DNA of 47,585 bases from the NCBI GenBank assembly GCA_017858255.1, contig JAFMBV010000018.1, positions 1 to 47,585 of the forward strand. The letters run 5' to 3'. Numbering within the stretch: position 1 is the first letter of the stretch; each line of letters opens with the position of its first letter. The notes beneath the pieces are model-generated. The model saw only the letters and a list, made by a program, of their open reading frames with translations, did no database searches and was not told the origin of the DNA. The position numbers were made by a program, and so were the translations under genes. Source of the DNA: Bacteriovoracaceae bacterium. Lineage in GTDB: Bacteria; Bdellovibrionota; Bacteriovoracia; Bacteriovoracales; Bacteriovoracaceae. Below, in pieces: positions 1 through 7,950 of this stretch.

Positions 1-438
1 TGCTTCTATAAAATTAATTTTGCCAAGTTTATTAAAGGTAAACTCTTCATAGATATCAACCAGAGAACCTGATGATAGGTAATAAAAGGTTACCCGACAG
101 CGGGCAAAGGGTTGGACTTTAAAAAAACGACAATCTCTGTTAATGACTTTTGTAGGGTAAAGCTTTACCAGTTTATCAAGCCACATCCAGTGATCTTTAT
201 AACCTGTAAGAAAAAGCCAAGGGTACCATTCCCAACGAATGACATGACTAGCGTAATTTGGTTTTGATAACTTATCTGCGTAAGTATCTAGCGTGTCAAA
301 ATATTTGTCTGCTTGTTGGACATAATATTGTGGTGACTTATTTGGCGTTACTTCTATAGATAATTGGTTGTTATGGGCACTTGTCCTAAGGGACACGATG
401 GAGATGATGAATGCTAGTATGGCCACTTTGGTTTTCAT
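1..438 (-). CDS. Secreted protein of unknown function (3' end outside window)
   Basis: An open frame runs on the minus strand from an ATG at 436-438 to the window edge (146 codons) with no stop, so the C-terminus is missing. The first ~21 residues (MKTKVAILAFI...RTSA) form a Sec signal peptide, so the product is exported. The mature part is rich in aromatic residues (for example HVIRWEWYPW and HWMWLDKL) and has two cysteines in a CRFFKVQPFARCRV stretch, which could form a disulfide. I recognise no family. It is divergent from the small secreted-protein gene starting at 587, with a 148-bp gap between them. The gene call is secure; no function can be assigned. Confidence 0.75.
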   Translation of the reverse strand, partial: MKTKVAILAFIISIVSLRTSAHNNQLSIEVTPNKSPQYYVQQADKYFDTLDTYADKLSKPNYASHVIRWEWYPWLFLTGYKDHWMWLDKLVKLYPTKVINRDCRFFKVQPFARCRVTFYYLSSGSLVDIYEEFTFNKLGKINFIEA

Positions 439-586
439 GAGATTCCTATTTAAATGCCTTATAAAGATGTAATAACTCCAAAATAAGAAACCTTCTCTTA
501 ATTGTAAATTTTTCTCACTTTTGTGTCGGTGTGTAGGTTTTTCTAAGCATCTAGGCAAATTTATGTTTATTCGATATTTCACCTTA

Positions 587-1123
587 ATGAAAAAACTCCT
601 TAATACATTGATCCTTTTCCTACTCTGTACTTTCTCCTTTGCTCAAGACATTGCGCTAGAAGGCACTCTTATTGTTGGGGACCATAACTTCAATGATGCT
701 CTAAAAGAAGAGATTGTTAAGTTGGTAAAGAGTCAAACTCAGCTAGCAAATTACTATTCCCAAGCAATGGATGAGGCCTTTGATTTTCTTGATAATGAGG
801 ATCCAAGACGCATAGACGCGAGGGAAGTTGAAAACCTTTCGACTTATTCTTTAAGTGTATGGACACCTAGTCATAGTTTTAGATATGGCCAAGGCGACTA
901 TAGTTTATGCCAACAACCAGAAGAAGTGGCCTCCTTTGATTTTGGAACTATCATGGTCGGATTTGATACTAGCTACAAGAGAGAAGAGACTTATGGTTTT
1001 TGGGCAGTTCTATCATATGAGTATAATTGGTGTGAAATTGAGGGTTCAACAACAAAAGGTAAAATTAATCTACGCTTTACAAAGTGGTTATCTGCAAGTG
1101 AAGTAACAGGAGTCCTAGAATAG
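587..1123 (+). CDS. Small secreted protein, unknown function
   Basis: This is a 178-residue protein with a clear signal peptide (MKKLLNTLILFLLCTFSFA, cleavage expected before QDIALEG). The frame is open back to 521, but the ATG at 587 puts the signal peptide at the N-terminus and is preferred. The mature protein looks like a small alpha/beta or beta domain, with two cysteines (SLCQQP and NWCEIEG) that could pair outside the cytoplasm. The C-terminal third alternates polar and hydrophobic residues as beta strands do. No family recognised. It converges on the truncated minus-strand ORF ending at 1131. Confidence 0.75.
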   Translation: MKKLLNTLILFLLCTFSFAQDIALEGTLIVGDHNFNDALKEEIVKLVKSQTQLANYYSQAMDEAFDFLDNEDPRRIDAREVENLSTYSLSVWTPSHSFRYGQGDYSLCQQPEEVASFDFGTIMVGFDTSYKREETYGFWAVLSYEYNWCEIEGSTTKGKINLRFTKWLSASEVTGVLE

Positions 1124-1130
1124 ACTCCAT

Positions 1131-1691
1131 TTACCTTGGTAAATCATTTTCTTCGCTATTCAAAATATCATCAACGAAATTTATGACCCCATGGGTTTTG
1201 CTAGAGTACTCAGGGTTCTCACTTGCATACCAAAGGTCACCTGTGACAGCTGCTCCCGTTGTAACGGCGACACCAGCAGTAACGGTCTGTTGACGGCGGT
1301 AACGATCATGAATTTCCTTTAAGCGCGCTAAATCCTCACTATGATTCGGAATTTGATAATCAGGAATTAGCGTGGGTTGATTTCTTAACACTTGTTCTCT
1401 CGTGAAACGAAGCCGTTGAATCATATGTTTGGTACGACTCAGAAGACGGGTGTTTCTTTCAAGAAAATCATTTGGTTTATCGTCTCTCCATATTTTTTTA
1501 ACCTCATCGCGATTTAGGGAGCGATGTTTTGTTATGTCATCGGTAAGCTTCAGTTGCGTCCTTATTTCTAGATCAAGACTGGCAAGAGCAGCTTTTTGGG
1601 CCTCAGGTCGATTGACAATTTCTAAAGTATATCTTTGTTGAAGGTCTGTTATAACGGCCTCAGTCTCATTTATCGTTTTTTGACCAAAATT
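1131..1691 (-). pseudogene. 5'-truncated ORF, unknown family
   Basis: An ATG at 1424 would give a 97-residue product, but the same frame stays open upstream to 1691, just after a TAG at 1692-1694. It holds 186 sense codons of protein-like sequence (for example EAVITDLQQRYTLEIV and PEAQKAALASLDLEI). No ATG, GTG or TTG occurs in frame between that TAG and 1424, so the upstream half has no usual start. The simplest reading is a gene that lost its 5' end next to the hydrolase gene, whose stop is at 1730. A rare start codon or a sequencing frameshift is also possible. The protein is charged and helical, with one small hydrophobic stretch (TVTAGVAVTTGAAVTG). No function recognised. Confidence 0.5.
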
Positions 1692-1729
1692 CTAGAACAC
1701 TTTATTTATGATGATTTCAGTTAGTTACT

Positions 1730-2725
1730 TTAGTTTATGGCCTTTAGAAAAGTTGTTTCAAAGCGAGGAAAGGATTCAAAATGAGGCATATGGCCTAAAC
1801 CTTCTAGGGTATAAAGCAAGGCATGTGGAAAGGCGATCTTGGTTTTATGGGCAAGTTTCTTATACTGTCCGAGCTTGTGCTTAACTCCCTTCTTTAGCCA
1901 TCCACGCCCTGGACCAGTTTTATCTCTAGTCCCTATAATTAAGCGAACTGGCCTTTTAATCTCAGAGAATAGACGGGTAATATCTTCAGTAAAAATAGGG
2001 CCATAAGTCAGAGCATTATTCCATGCTACCTTTTTCCACTCAGGGTTATTCATTTGACCAATATGAGGGATGAGTAATGACTCATACTTTGGGGACCACT
2101 TACCATCATAGTAATTGTTCTTTTGGTAATTTCTAAACTTATCTGGAGTTTTAGCTAATTCTCTTTCATAGAAAAAAGAAGGGTCTTTATATTGAGCATA
2201 TTTTAGATAGGGTTCTAGACCTATTGGGTTTATTAGAATCATTTTCTTTACACGTCCTGGACGATCATAGGTCATATGAGTCGCCAACATACCTCCCATT
2301 GAATGACCGATAATAGTAACCGAGTTGATGGCAAGCGAATCCAAAAGCTTATAAGTATTTAAACTCCACTGATAAAAGCTAAATTGATAAGATTGTGGCT
2401 TTGAGCTTTTCCCAAACCCTATCTGATCGGGGATGATTACTCTATATCCTTTCTTAATCAAAAAATTGGCGACATCTTCCCAGTAGTAACCAGCAAAGTT
2501 TTTACCATGAAGAAGAAGAGCTATTTTTTGCGAACTCTTGGGGCCAACATCCATATAACTCATTTGAAGTGACTTTTCTTGTGATCTTAAAGCAAGGCTA
2601 TTTGTTTTAAAAGGGTACTTGTATCCAGTGAGGATAGAGTCATAGCTCTTTTTATTACCCTTATTAAGGACTAACTTGCTACAGCTCGTAGTAATTACAA
2701 GGGCTAGGAAAAGAAATATTTTCAT
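1730..2725 (-). CDS. Alpha/beta-hydrolase lipoprotein
   Basis: This 331-residue product has the alpha/beta-hydrolase fold. It starts with a lipoprotein signal peptide (lipobox TTSC, lipidated Cys about residue 15), so it is probably membrane-anchored on the periplasmic side or at the outer membrane. The nucleophile elbow GHSMGG has its Ser near residue 141. An acid in GTRDKTG near 267 and a His in LGHMPH near 311 complete the triad, and an oxyanion-type LLHGKNF segment lies near residue 72. These features suggest an esterase, lipase or haloperoxidase-like hydrolase; the substrate cannot be read from sequence. A good ribosome-binding site (AAGGTGA, about 5 nt upstream) supports the ATG at 2725. 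It is divergent from the gene at 2869. Confidence 0.9.
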   Translation of the reverse strand: MKIFLFLALVITTSCSKLVLNKGNKKSYDSILTGYKYPFKTNSLALRSQEKSLQMSYMDVGPKSSQKIALLLHGKNFAGYYWEDVANFLIKKGYRVIIPDQIGFGKSSKPQSYQFSFYQWSLNTYKLLDSLAINSVTIIGHSMGGMLATHMTYDRPGRVKKMILINPIGLEPYLKYAQYKDPSFFYERELAKTPDKFRNYQKNNYYDGKWSPKYESLLIPHIGQMNNPEWKKVAWNNALTYGPIFTEDITRLFSEIKRPVRLIIGTRDKTGPGRGWLKKGVKHKLGQYKKLAHKTKIAFPHALLYTLEGLGHMPHFESFPRFETTFLKAIN

Positions 2726-2818
2726 ATATTCACCTTATTGTTAATTTCAATAAATCTTATTAACTATAAACACTTTTAAGTAGACTAAAAAGAACAATTA
2801 TCCTTCTTATTAGCTCGC

Positions 2819-2824
2819 TATAAT
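2819..2824 (+). promoter_or_regulatory. Candidate -10 box (TATAAT)
   Basis: An exact TATAAT lies 45 nt upstream of the ATG at 2869 in the divergent intergenic region. I see no good -35 at normal spacing, so the assignment rests on the -10 match in AT-rich DNA. Confidence 0.3.
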
Positions 2825-2868
2825 TATAACGATTGTTGAGTTATATAGGCTCTTACCGATAAGGATTT

Positions 2869-4275
2869 ATGAAGTTCTTCCTATTATTTGTGATTTTCTC
2901 GCTCTTTGTAAGTTGTCAAAACTTTAGAGGAAATAGACTACCCAGTAGCCTCAATGAAGAGGGTTGCAGTGAGCTATTAAGAAAATCATTGGGACTTGAT
3001 AATGTAGCTCTCCTTAAAAAAATGGATAGCAACGCCATTATAGATATAGAACCAACTTTCTTTGGTAATTTCTTGGCCTATGCACGAAAGAGTAGTAACG
3101 AAAAACAAGTAATCGTAAGAAGGTTAACTGATGGGAAAATTATCCATCAGGGTCCAATGAAAAATAAAGAAGGCAAGGCGATTTATTTTGATTCTAAGAA
3201 GGGACGACTTTTTCAGCGGCTAGAAAATGGCCAGCTTTTAAAAATTAAGGGTTTTTCTATAAAGCCAATTAAAAGGGATGCTGTTTCTTACGATGAAGTT
3301 CTAGAGATAATGAAACGAAATCCTTATGAGATTCAGAGACTACCTACAATACCTTTACAAATGTTTCGCTTTTTTAAAGACAGAATAGTCGATTTTTTTG
3401 TAGGTAGGAGATCTGTTGATATACTAACTCGAACTTCCGACTATAGACAGATGGGTATGAATAAGCCAATTCATCCTATGGGAATTGGTGTTGAAGGGGT
3501 CATGTCTTTCAAGAAGACAAGGTTCTCAGGTGCCTTTTCTGGAGGAAGCTTTCCTATGCTTGGGAGACTCTCAATTAGCCAAGGAAACCCAAGTAAATTT
3601 AAGAAGAGAACTTGGTTTGAAGCTTTATCTGGTAGGCCTGCTCGCGCAGAAAATCGTAGCGTTGCTGCGGCCTTTAAATTATTTCCTACTCAAGACAAGA
3701 AAGAAAAAGTAATAACCGCGAATGCCGTCTTTCAAAATGATTTAAATGGCGAAAAGTTAGATAATTATGTCGACGGGGTAATGACTAATCAGCCTCGTTT
3801 AAATTTCTTAAAAATAAGAAAGCTTTATGAAGTTTTCACTTTAATTGGAGTGGCAAAGGGTGCCTTAAGTAGTCCAAATGACCTCAAGGCAAGCTTTCCA
3901 TACATGAACCCACAGTTAAGACCGCTTCATCAATATGCTGAAATGGGTGTTGAAGACCCTGCAGATGTCGTTGTCCCAAAATGGATAAAAATTCAAACTG
4001 TAGAGGATCAAACGGTTTTTAAATCCGATGATTTTCGCGTGGAGCTAGATGAGACAATCAAGGGAAATGGCCTGAAGTATAAAGTCTATTTGGCGGATTC
4101 GACAGATGAAAGTGATCAAATCATTTGGGAAGAAGCGGGGATGATCGATATTAATAAATCAATCCTGTCTGAAGCCGTTGATAAAAACTTACTCTTCTTT
4201 CATGATGGCCTAAGAAGCCCTTTCACGGGTGAGATGATTGATAATGACGTTGTTCCTATTCCTGTGAGAGAATAA
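2869..4275 (+). CDS. Large lipoprotein of unknown function, first gene of a three-gene unit
   Basis: This is a 468-residue protein with a lipoprotein signal peptide (lipobox FVSC, Cys16). A conserved-looking segment EEGCSELLRKSL with Cys33 follows 17 residues later; the same pattern occurs in the lipoprotein at 25518 and near the C-terminus of the ATP-grasp protein at 37659. Residues ~60-130 look like beta repeats (TPP-like strands such as FLAYARKSS and KQVIVRRLTDGKIIHQ). The rest is mixed alpha/beta with no transmembrane segment. No catalytic motif recognised. An AAGGA Shine-Dalgarno precedes the ATG. The next gene starts within ~30 nt, so the three genes to 5661 are probably co-transcribed. 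Confidence 0.8.
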   Translation: MKFFLLFVIFSLFVSCQNFRGNRLPSSLNEEGCSELLRKSLGLDNVALLKKMDSNAIIDIEPTFFGNFLAYARKSSNEKQVIVRRLTDGKIIHQGPMKNKEGKAIYFDSKKGRLFQRLENGQLLKIKGFSIKPIKRDAVSYDEVLEIMKRNPYEIQRLPTIPLQMFRFFKDRIVDFFVGRRSVDILTRTSDYRQMGMNKPIHPMGIGVEGVMSFKKTRFSGAFSGGSFPMLGRLSISQGNPSKFKKRTWFEALSGRPARAENRSVAAAFKLFPTQDKKEKVITANAVFQNDLNGEKLDNYVDGVMTNQPRLNFLKIRKLYEVFTLIGVAKGALSSPNDLKASFPYMNPQLRPLHQYAEMGVEDPADVVVPKWIKIQTVEDQTVFKSDDFRVELDETIKGNGLKYKVYLADSTDESDQIIWEEAGMIDINKSILSEAVDKNLLFFHDGLRSPFTGEMIDNDVVPIPVRE

Positions 4276-4303
4276 TTCACAGATAACCTTCTTTGTGAGA
4301 TCC

Positions 4304-4789
4304 ATGCAAAATTATTCAAAGAAAATTTGGCTTAATCTAATCACTCCGTTATTCGTCCTTTGTTTATTTTCACAAAATATCTTTCATGATAGAGAAGATT
4401 TTCCATTCTCTCAGTGGGGTATGTATAAATATTTAAAAAAAGAAGGTCCTTATCAAAAGGTATCGATGGAGTTGATTGCTGATGGTAAGAGAGTGGACCT
4501 CTTTCAAAAATACTACTCTCATGCCTTTGCCTGGGATGATCTTGTCAGAATTGAAATCCTTGGTGTTAAGAAAAATCGTTTCTCTTCCCCTGCCTATAGT
4601 CATTTAGGTAAAAGGGAGCGCTTCTTAAAAATTTTAGACGAAGTAATTTATCCAAGATTAAAGAAAAATAATGATTATGTCGTAGGCTCAGAAGTTATAG
4701 TTTATCAAAATTACTGGGAGAAGATATCTCGAAATAACCTATTTCAACCTGATAGGCGAGAGGTTTTGTTCAAGGATACCTTAAAGTGA
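4304..4789 (+). CDS. Membrane-anchored protein preceding an HTTM gene
   Basis: The product has about 161 residues from ATG 4304; an in-frame GTG at 4295 would add three. A single N-terminal hydrophobic helix (LNLITPLFVLCLFSQ) anchors it or serves as an uncleaved signal. The remainder is soluble and charged, with FSQWGMYKY and YLKKEGPYQKVS segments. Its last codons overlap the start of the next gene by 4 nt (GTGA at 4786-4789), which implies translational coupling and a shared role with the HTTM-type membrane protein. No family recognised for this partner. Confidence 0.7.
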   Translation: MQNYSKKIWLNLITPLFVLCLFSQNIFHDREDFPFSQWGMYKYLKKEGPYQKVSMELIADGKRVDLFQKYYSHAFAWDDLVRIEILGVKKNRFSSPAYSHLGKRERFLKILDEVIYPRLKKNNDYVVGSEVIVYQNYWEKISRNNLFQPDRREVLFKDTLK

Positions 4790-5661
4790 AGAGACTTTAT
4801 AAAATATGGGAAACGTTTTGGATGCCAGAGCTAAGTTCTAAAAACCTAGCGCTTGTGAGGGTTTTGATGTTTTTAGGGGCCTTGATACTTGTTCAAAGAC
4901 CTGATTTTAATGAAGGTCTTTACCAAGCGAAGTTTTGGAAACCTATTGGTTTTTTTAAACTTTTTTCAGGACCACTGCTAAGTAAGGAAAGTTTTTATCT
5001 TATCTGGAATGTATGGCTGGTCTTTGGCGTGCTAGCAACTCTCGGCCTATTCTATCGTTTGAGTGCCGTTGTGGCCGCATTGAGCCTTATGTTTATAATT
5101 GGTTACGACTATAACTTTGGTCATGTTTATCACTCTTATCATGTTATTTCTTTGAACCTACTAATAATTGCTTTATTTCCGGCCTCAAATTCCTGGTCAA
5201 TAGACGCTCTTTTTAAAAGAAAGCAAATAACGAAGAAGGCTTGGTTTTATGGACTTCCTATAAAACTTTGTATGTTTCATATTGTCTATGTCATGACTTC
5301 AAATGCGGTACAGAAATTATACTATTCAGGATCTGCGTGGATATTCTCAGACAACTTATTATTACAAACTAAATATATTCCTGGATTGAAGGAAGAAACG
5401 AAGTTTCTAATGGTTAATTATCCAAGTCTATTTATGGTTTTCGCAGGAGTTGTGATTTTTATTCAACTTTTTTCTTTTTTGTCTTTAATAAGACCTTCAA
5501 TAGGTTTGGTCTTTGCTGTTCTTTGGGCATGCTTTCATTTTGGGGTTAGCTTTGTCATGGGAGGGCACACTTCCTTCTTTTCTCAGATAGCGGCCTATTC
5601 AGTTTTTCTTGTTTATTTTGTCGAAAAGAGAAACCCACAATTATTTAATTCAGTAGACTAG
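4786..5661 (+). CDS. HTTM-domain integral membrane protein
   Basis: This 291-residue polytopic protein has about six or seven hydrophobic helices. It resembles the HTTM family (horizontally transferred transmembrane domain, related to the membrane part of vitamin K-dependent gamma-carboxylase). Evidence is the layout, the N-terminal LALVRVLMFLGALIL helix, and the GHVYHSYHVISLNLL segment, which matches the family's conserved His-rich helix. Bacterial HTTM proteins mostly have no proven reaction. It starts with GTG overlapping the previous stop, and its stop overlaps by 4 nt the convergent radical SAM gene. I do not see a C-terminal carboxylase-type lumenal domain, so carboxylation should not be assumed. 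Confidence 0.75.
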   Translation: MKRLYKIWETFWMPELSSKNLALVRVLMFLGALILVQRPDFNEGLYQAKFWKPIGFFKLFSGPLLSKESFYLIWNVWLVFGVLATLGLFYRLSAVVAALSLMFIIGYDYNFGHVYHSYHVISLNLLIIALFPASNSWSIDALFKRKQITKKAWFYGLPIKLCMFHIVYVMTSNAVQKLYYSGSAWIFSDNLLLQTKYIPGLKEETKFLMVNYPSLFMVFAGVVIFIQLFSFLSLIRPSIGLVFAVLWACFHFGVSFVMGGHTSFFSQIAAYSVFLVYFVEKRNPQLFNSVD

Positions 5662-6785
5662 GCAAAAGCCCAAGGGATTTGTTTAGGGCCAGATAGATTT
5701 CTTTTAGAATCAAGGTCATGAAGATAGTTGATAAGCCTCTGATTCGCAGTGGCATCAAATTGATAGTCCTCTAGGTATGATAAAACTTTTCTACTTACCT
5801 GAGAGTCTCTCCCTTGGTGGTCCCTTTTTACTTCTTCAATGATATGGGGCCTTAAACTATTTATTCTGATTATGTCTGGGTGATATAATCTATGGATATT
5901 TAGTTTGTTTCCTTTGGAGAATTCTTCGACATTCAAAATATCTGGAAGGTTTAGCGCACTAAAAGTTAAATTGAAGTCTAACCTTGTCGCTACCTCTTTC
6001 AACCTCTCCAATATTTTTGTAAAGGTCGACCAGTTTGTGGGAAACCGAATATATTCATTAACCTGGTCATAACCATCGATACTGACCGTAATATTTATAT
6101 TTTTAAAGAGGGAAAGTGTTTTTTCTAATTTGTCATTAAAGGACACGCCATTGGTCGTGATGGCTATTAATGTATTATCTCTATTAAATGAATATTGTGA
6201 TAGCTCTTCCAGATAATTAATAACATCCTTCATGTAAAAGGGCTCTCCTCCTACGATATTAATTTTCTTCGCTTTATTGAAGGTATGCTCTTTTATATAA
6301 TCCCAGTCCATGGCATTTTTACGGGTATTAATTCCCTCTGTAACTTTGACGATATGTTTATTGAATATATCGATATCTTCATGCCAAAGAGAAGACTGTA
6401 GAGGTGAGCACATAATACACTTTAAATTACATGTATTATCAGCTCTGAGATCAAAGTCCACAAGGTCGTTAAGAAGCTCTCCATCATCTTTAACAATGAT
6501 TTCATTATCGTACACGGGATCCAAAAAGGACTTCTGTCTCTTGCTCTTCTCGCCTGCCTGTTCAATTAAGATACATTGTTGACAAGATTCCGGGAGAGTA
6601 TCCCCGAAGAACTCAGTTCTTACTTTTTTTAAGTAAGTAGAGTTTTTTAATTCTTCTAAATTATCGACAAACTGTTCTTTGGATTTTGCTATACAGCAAT
6701 GATGAGTTTTAAAGCCTTTATTCGTTGGATAAATAAAGGCCTGTTGAAATGGAATCTTACATAGTACTTTTTTTGAGTCTACCAT
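5658..6785 (-). CDS. Radical SAM protein with N-terminal twitch/SPASM-like cluster
   Basis: This is a 375-residue protein. The radical SAM motif CNLKCIMC (Cys119, 123, 126) binds the catalytic [4Fe-4S] cluster, followed by a GGEPF motif typical of SAM binding. Upstream lie Cys9, Cys30-Cys31, Cys68 and Cys71 in the arrangement of the N-terminal 'twitch' radical SAM family, which probably binds an auxiliary cluster. Substrates of this family are mostly unknown; peptide or sugar modification is possible. It sits 15 nt downstream of the catalase-like gene on the same strand, so the two may form an operon. The ribosome site is weak. A second, more distant paralogue lies at 19099. Confidence 0.85.
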   Translation of the reverse strand: MVDSKKVLCKIPFQQAFIYPTNKGFKTHHCCIAKSKEQFVDNLEELKNSTYLKKVRTEFFGDTLPESCQQCILIEQAGEKSKRQKSFLDPVYDNEIIVKDDGELLNDLVDFDLRADNTCNLKCIMCSPLQSSLWHEDIDIFNKHIVKVTEGINTRKNAMDWDYIKEHTFNKAKKINIVGGEPFYMKDVINYLEELSQYSFNRDNTLIAITTNGVSFNDKLEKTLSLFKNINITVSIDGYDQVNEYIRFPTNWSTFTKILERLKEVATRLDFNLTFSALNLPDILNVEEFSKGNKLNIHRLYHPDIIRINSLRPHIIEEVKRDHQGRDSQVSRKVLSYLEDYQFDATANQRLINYLHDLDSKRNLSGPKQIPWAFA

Positions 6786-6800
6786 ATAAATGCTTGATAC

Positions 6801-7868
6801 TTATTTTTGATTATATTCTGTTCTAAATTCAAACTGACGTAAGTATACTTCAAGACGAACTCTATTTAAACCACCAAGAGGTCGATTTGCCATAGGCGCT
6901 CGCCATGGGTTAAAGGTCATTTTTTCGCATTTATCTTTAGAGGCGTCTTCTAAAAATCCAACTTGCTTCTTTAAAGTTAGACGACCCACTTTAACGAAAG
7001 GTGACTTTTTCACGTTCCACTTATTAATAGAATCTTCAATATCGTTCTTTTTAGGATCACGATTTATTTGCACTAAGAAGTCAAAACACTCTTCACCAGC
7101 AGCTAATGACTTAGCTAGCTTTTCACTAAGAAAGTTAGGCGTTGCATTCTTTGGCATAACATCCACATGCTTTTTACAAGTCTCAAACTTCATTTTCATG
7201 GAGTTAGGACCAATCTTATAGGGAGTGGCACTTCGATAGTTGATATCTAGTGGGTTTGCAATTTTCTCCCGTGCTTTAAGGATTACTCCAAGAGAGCGCC
7301 AGTGTGTTAAAAGATAGGGAAGGACCCCAAAACGTCCTTGAGTGGCATTCATAAATTTTTCATATTGTTTTGGATTACTTATGAAGAACTCATCCGAATT
7401 CATAAAAACGAGATCATGAACTTGATCTTCTTCAATGGAAGCCTCTTGTAATAGATTCTTATAAGTCGTACCGAGGATTTTTGTCGCCATTCCTCTAACG
7501 TCCGCCTTATCATCATCTTTTTTATGATTTGGGTCTCCATTAGAAAAACGAGTAATAGTCTTATATGTTTGTTGTTCTTTAAAAAGGCCTACTTGATGTT
7601 CTGGTTTTAAATTTTCAGGGTTGATCTGTAGGCTACCTTCTACACATCCGTGGGCCTTAGGGTGAGCATCTCTTCTCATGAGGGGAGCATCACCAGTGGC
7701 CTCTATGAGACTTTCTCTAAATACTCTTGCTACTTCTTCTACATTGGCGACCTGTTTAGGTCCCCAAATCTCTCCTTGTTCTACTGGAGGTTGGATACTA
7801 AAAAAGTTAGCACTAGTAATAGGGGAAACCAAAAGCATTAGGCAGGCGCCTAGTAGTTGATAATTCAT
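6801..7868 (-). CDS. Secreted catalase-like heme protein
   Basis: This 355-residue protein starts with a Sec signal peptide (about 20 residues, ending ...ITSA) and is predicted to be periplasmic. It belongs to the short catalase-like group. Visible landmarks are the distal His in RRDAHPKAHGCVEGSL, TRFSNG, DVRGMATKI, FMNSDEFF, and a C-terminal NRVRLEVY in which Arg and Tyr match the proximal heme-ligand pattern RxxxY. It is shorter than classical catalase (~480+), so it may act as a peroxidase or on organic peroxides rather than as a true catalase. An 8-bp hairpin holds its Shine-Dalgarno site. A radical SAM gene follows 15 nt downstream. Confidence 0.85.
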   Translation of the reverse strand: MNYQLLGACLMLLVSPITSANFFSIQPPVEQGEIWGPKQVANVEEVARVFRESLIEATGDAPLMRRDAHPKAHGCVEGSLQINPENLKPEHQVGLFKEQQTYKTITRFSNGDPNHKKDDDKADVRGMATKILGTTYKNLLQEASIEEDQVHDLVFMNSDEFFISNPKQYEKFMNATQGRFGVLPYLLTHWRSLGVILKAREKIANPLDINYRSATPYKIGPNSMKMKFETCKKHVDVMPKNATPNFLSEKLAKSLAAGEECFDFLVQINRDPKKNDIEDSINKWNVKKSPFVKVGRLTLKKQVGFLEDASKDKCEKMTFNPWRAPMANRPLGGLNRVRLEVYLRQFEFRTEYNQK

Positions 7869-7871
7869 ATA

Positions 7872-7891
7872 ATTCTCCTCTTAAGGAGAAT
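7872..7891 (-). promoter_or_regulatory. Hairpin sequestering the ribosome-binding site of the catalase-like gene
   Basis: On the transcript (minus strand) the sequence reads ATTCTCCT, then TAAG, then AGGAGAAT, then TAT and the ATG. The two 8-nt arms are perfectly complementary with a 4-nt loop. The 3' arm contains the AGGAG Shine-Dalgarno, 6 nt from the start codon, and the 5' arm contains CTCCT, which pairs with it exactly. Translation would therefore depend on opening the stem, as in RNA thermometers or other RNA switches. The structure is read directly; the regulatory role is inferred. Confidence 0.6.
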
Positions 7892-7950
7892 AGAATAATT
7901 AAGGAGTTAGAAGGGTAAAAAGTCTAAGATCAGTAATATTTACAAGGACT

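Noticed and set aside
1429-1641. 70-codon plus-strand frame opposite the truncated ORF
   Set aside because: The opposite strand has the more protein-like sequence; this frame is rich in Ser, Arg, Phe and Leu as expected of antisense.
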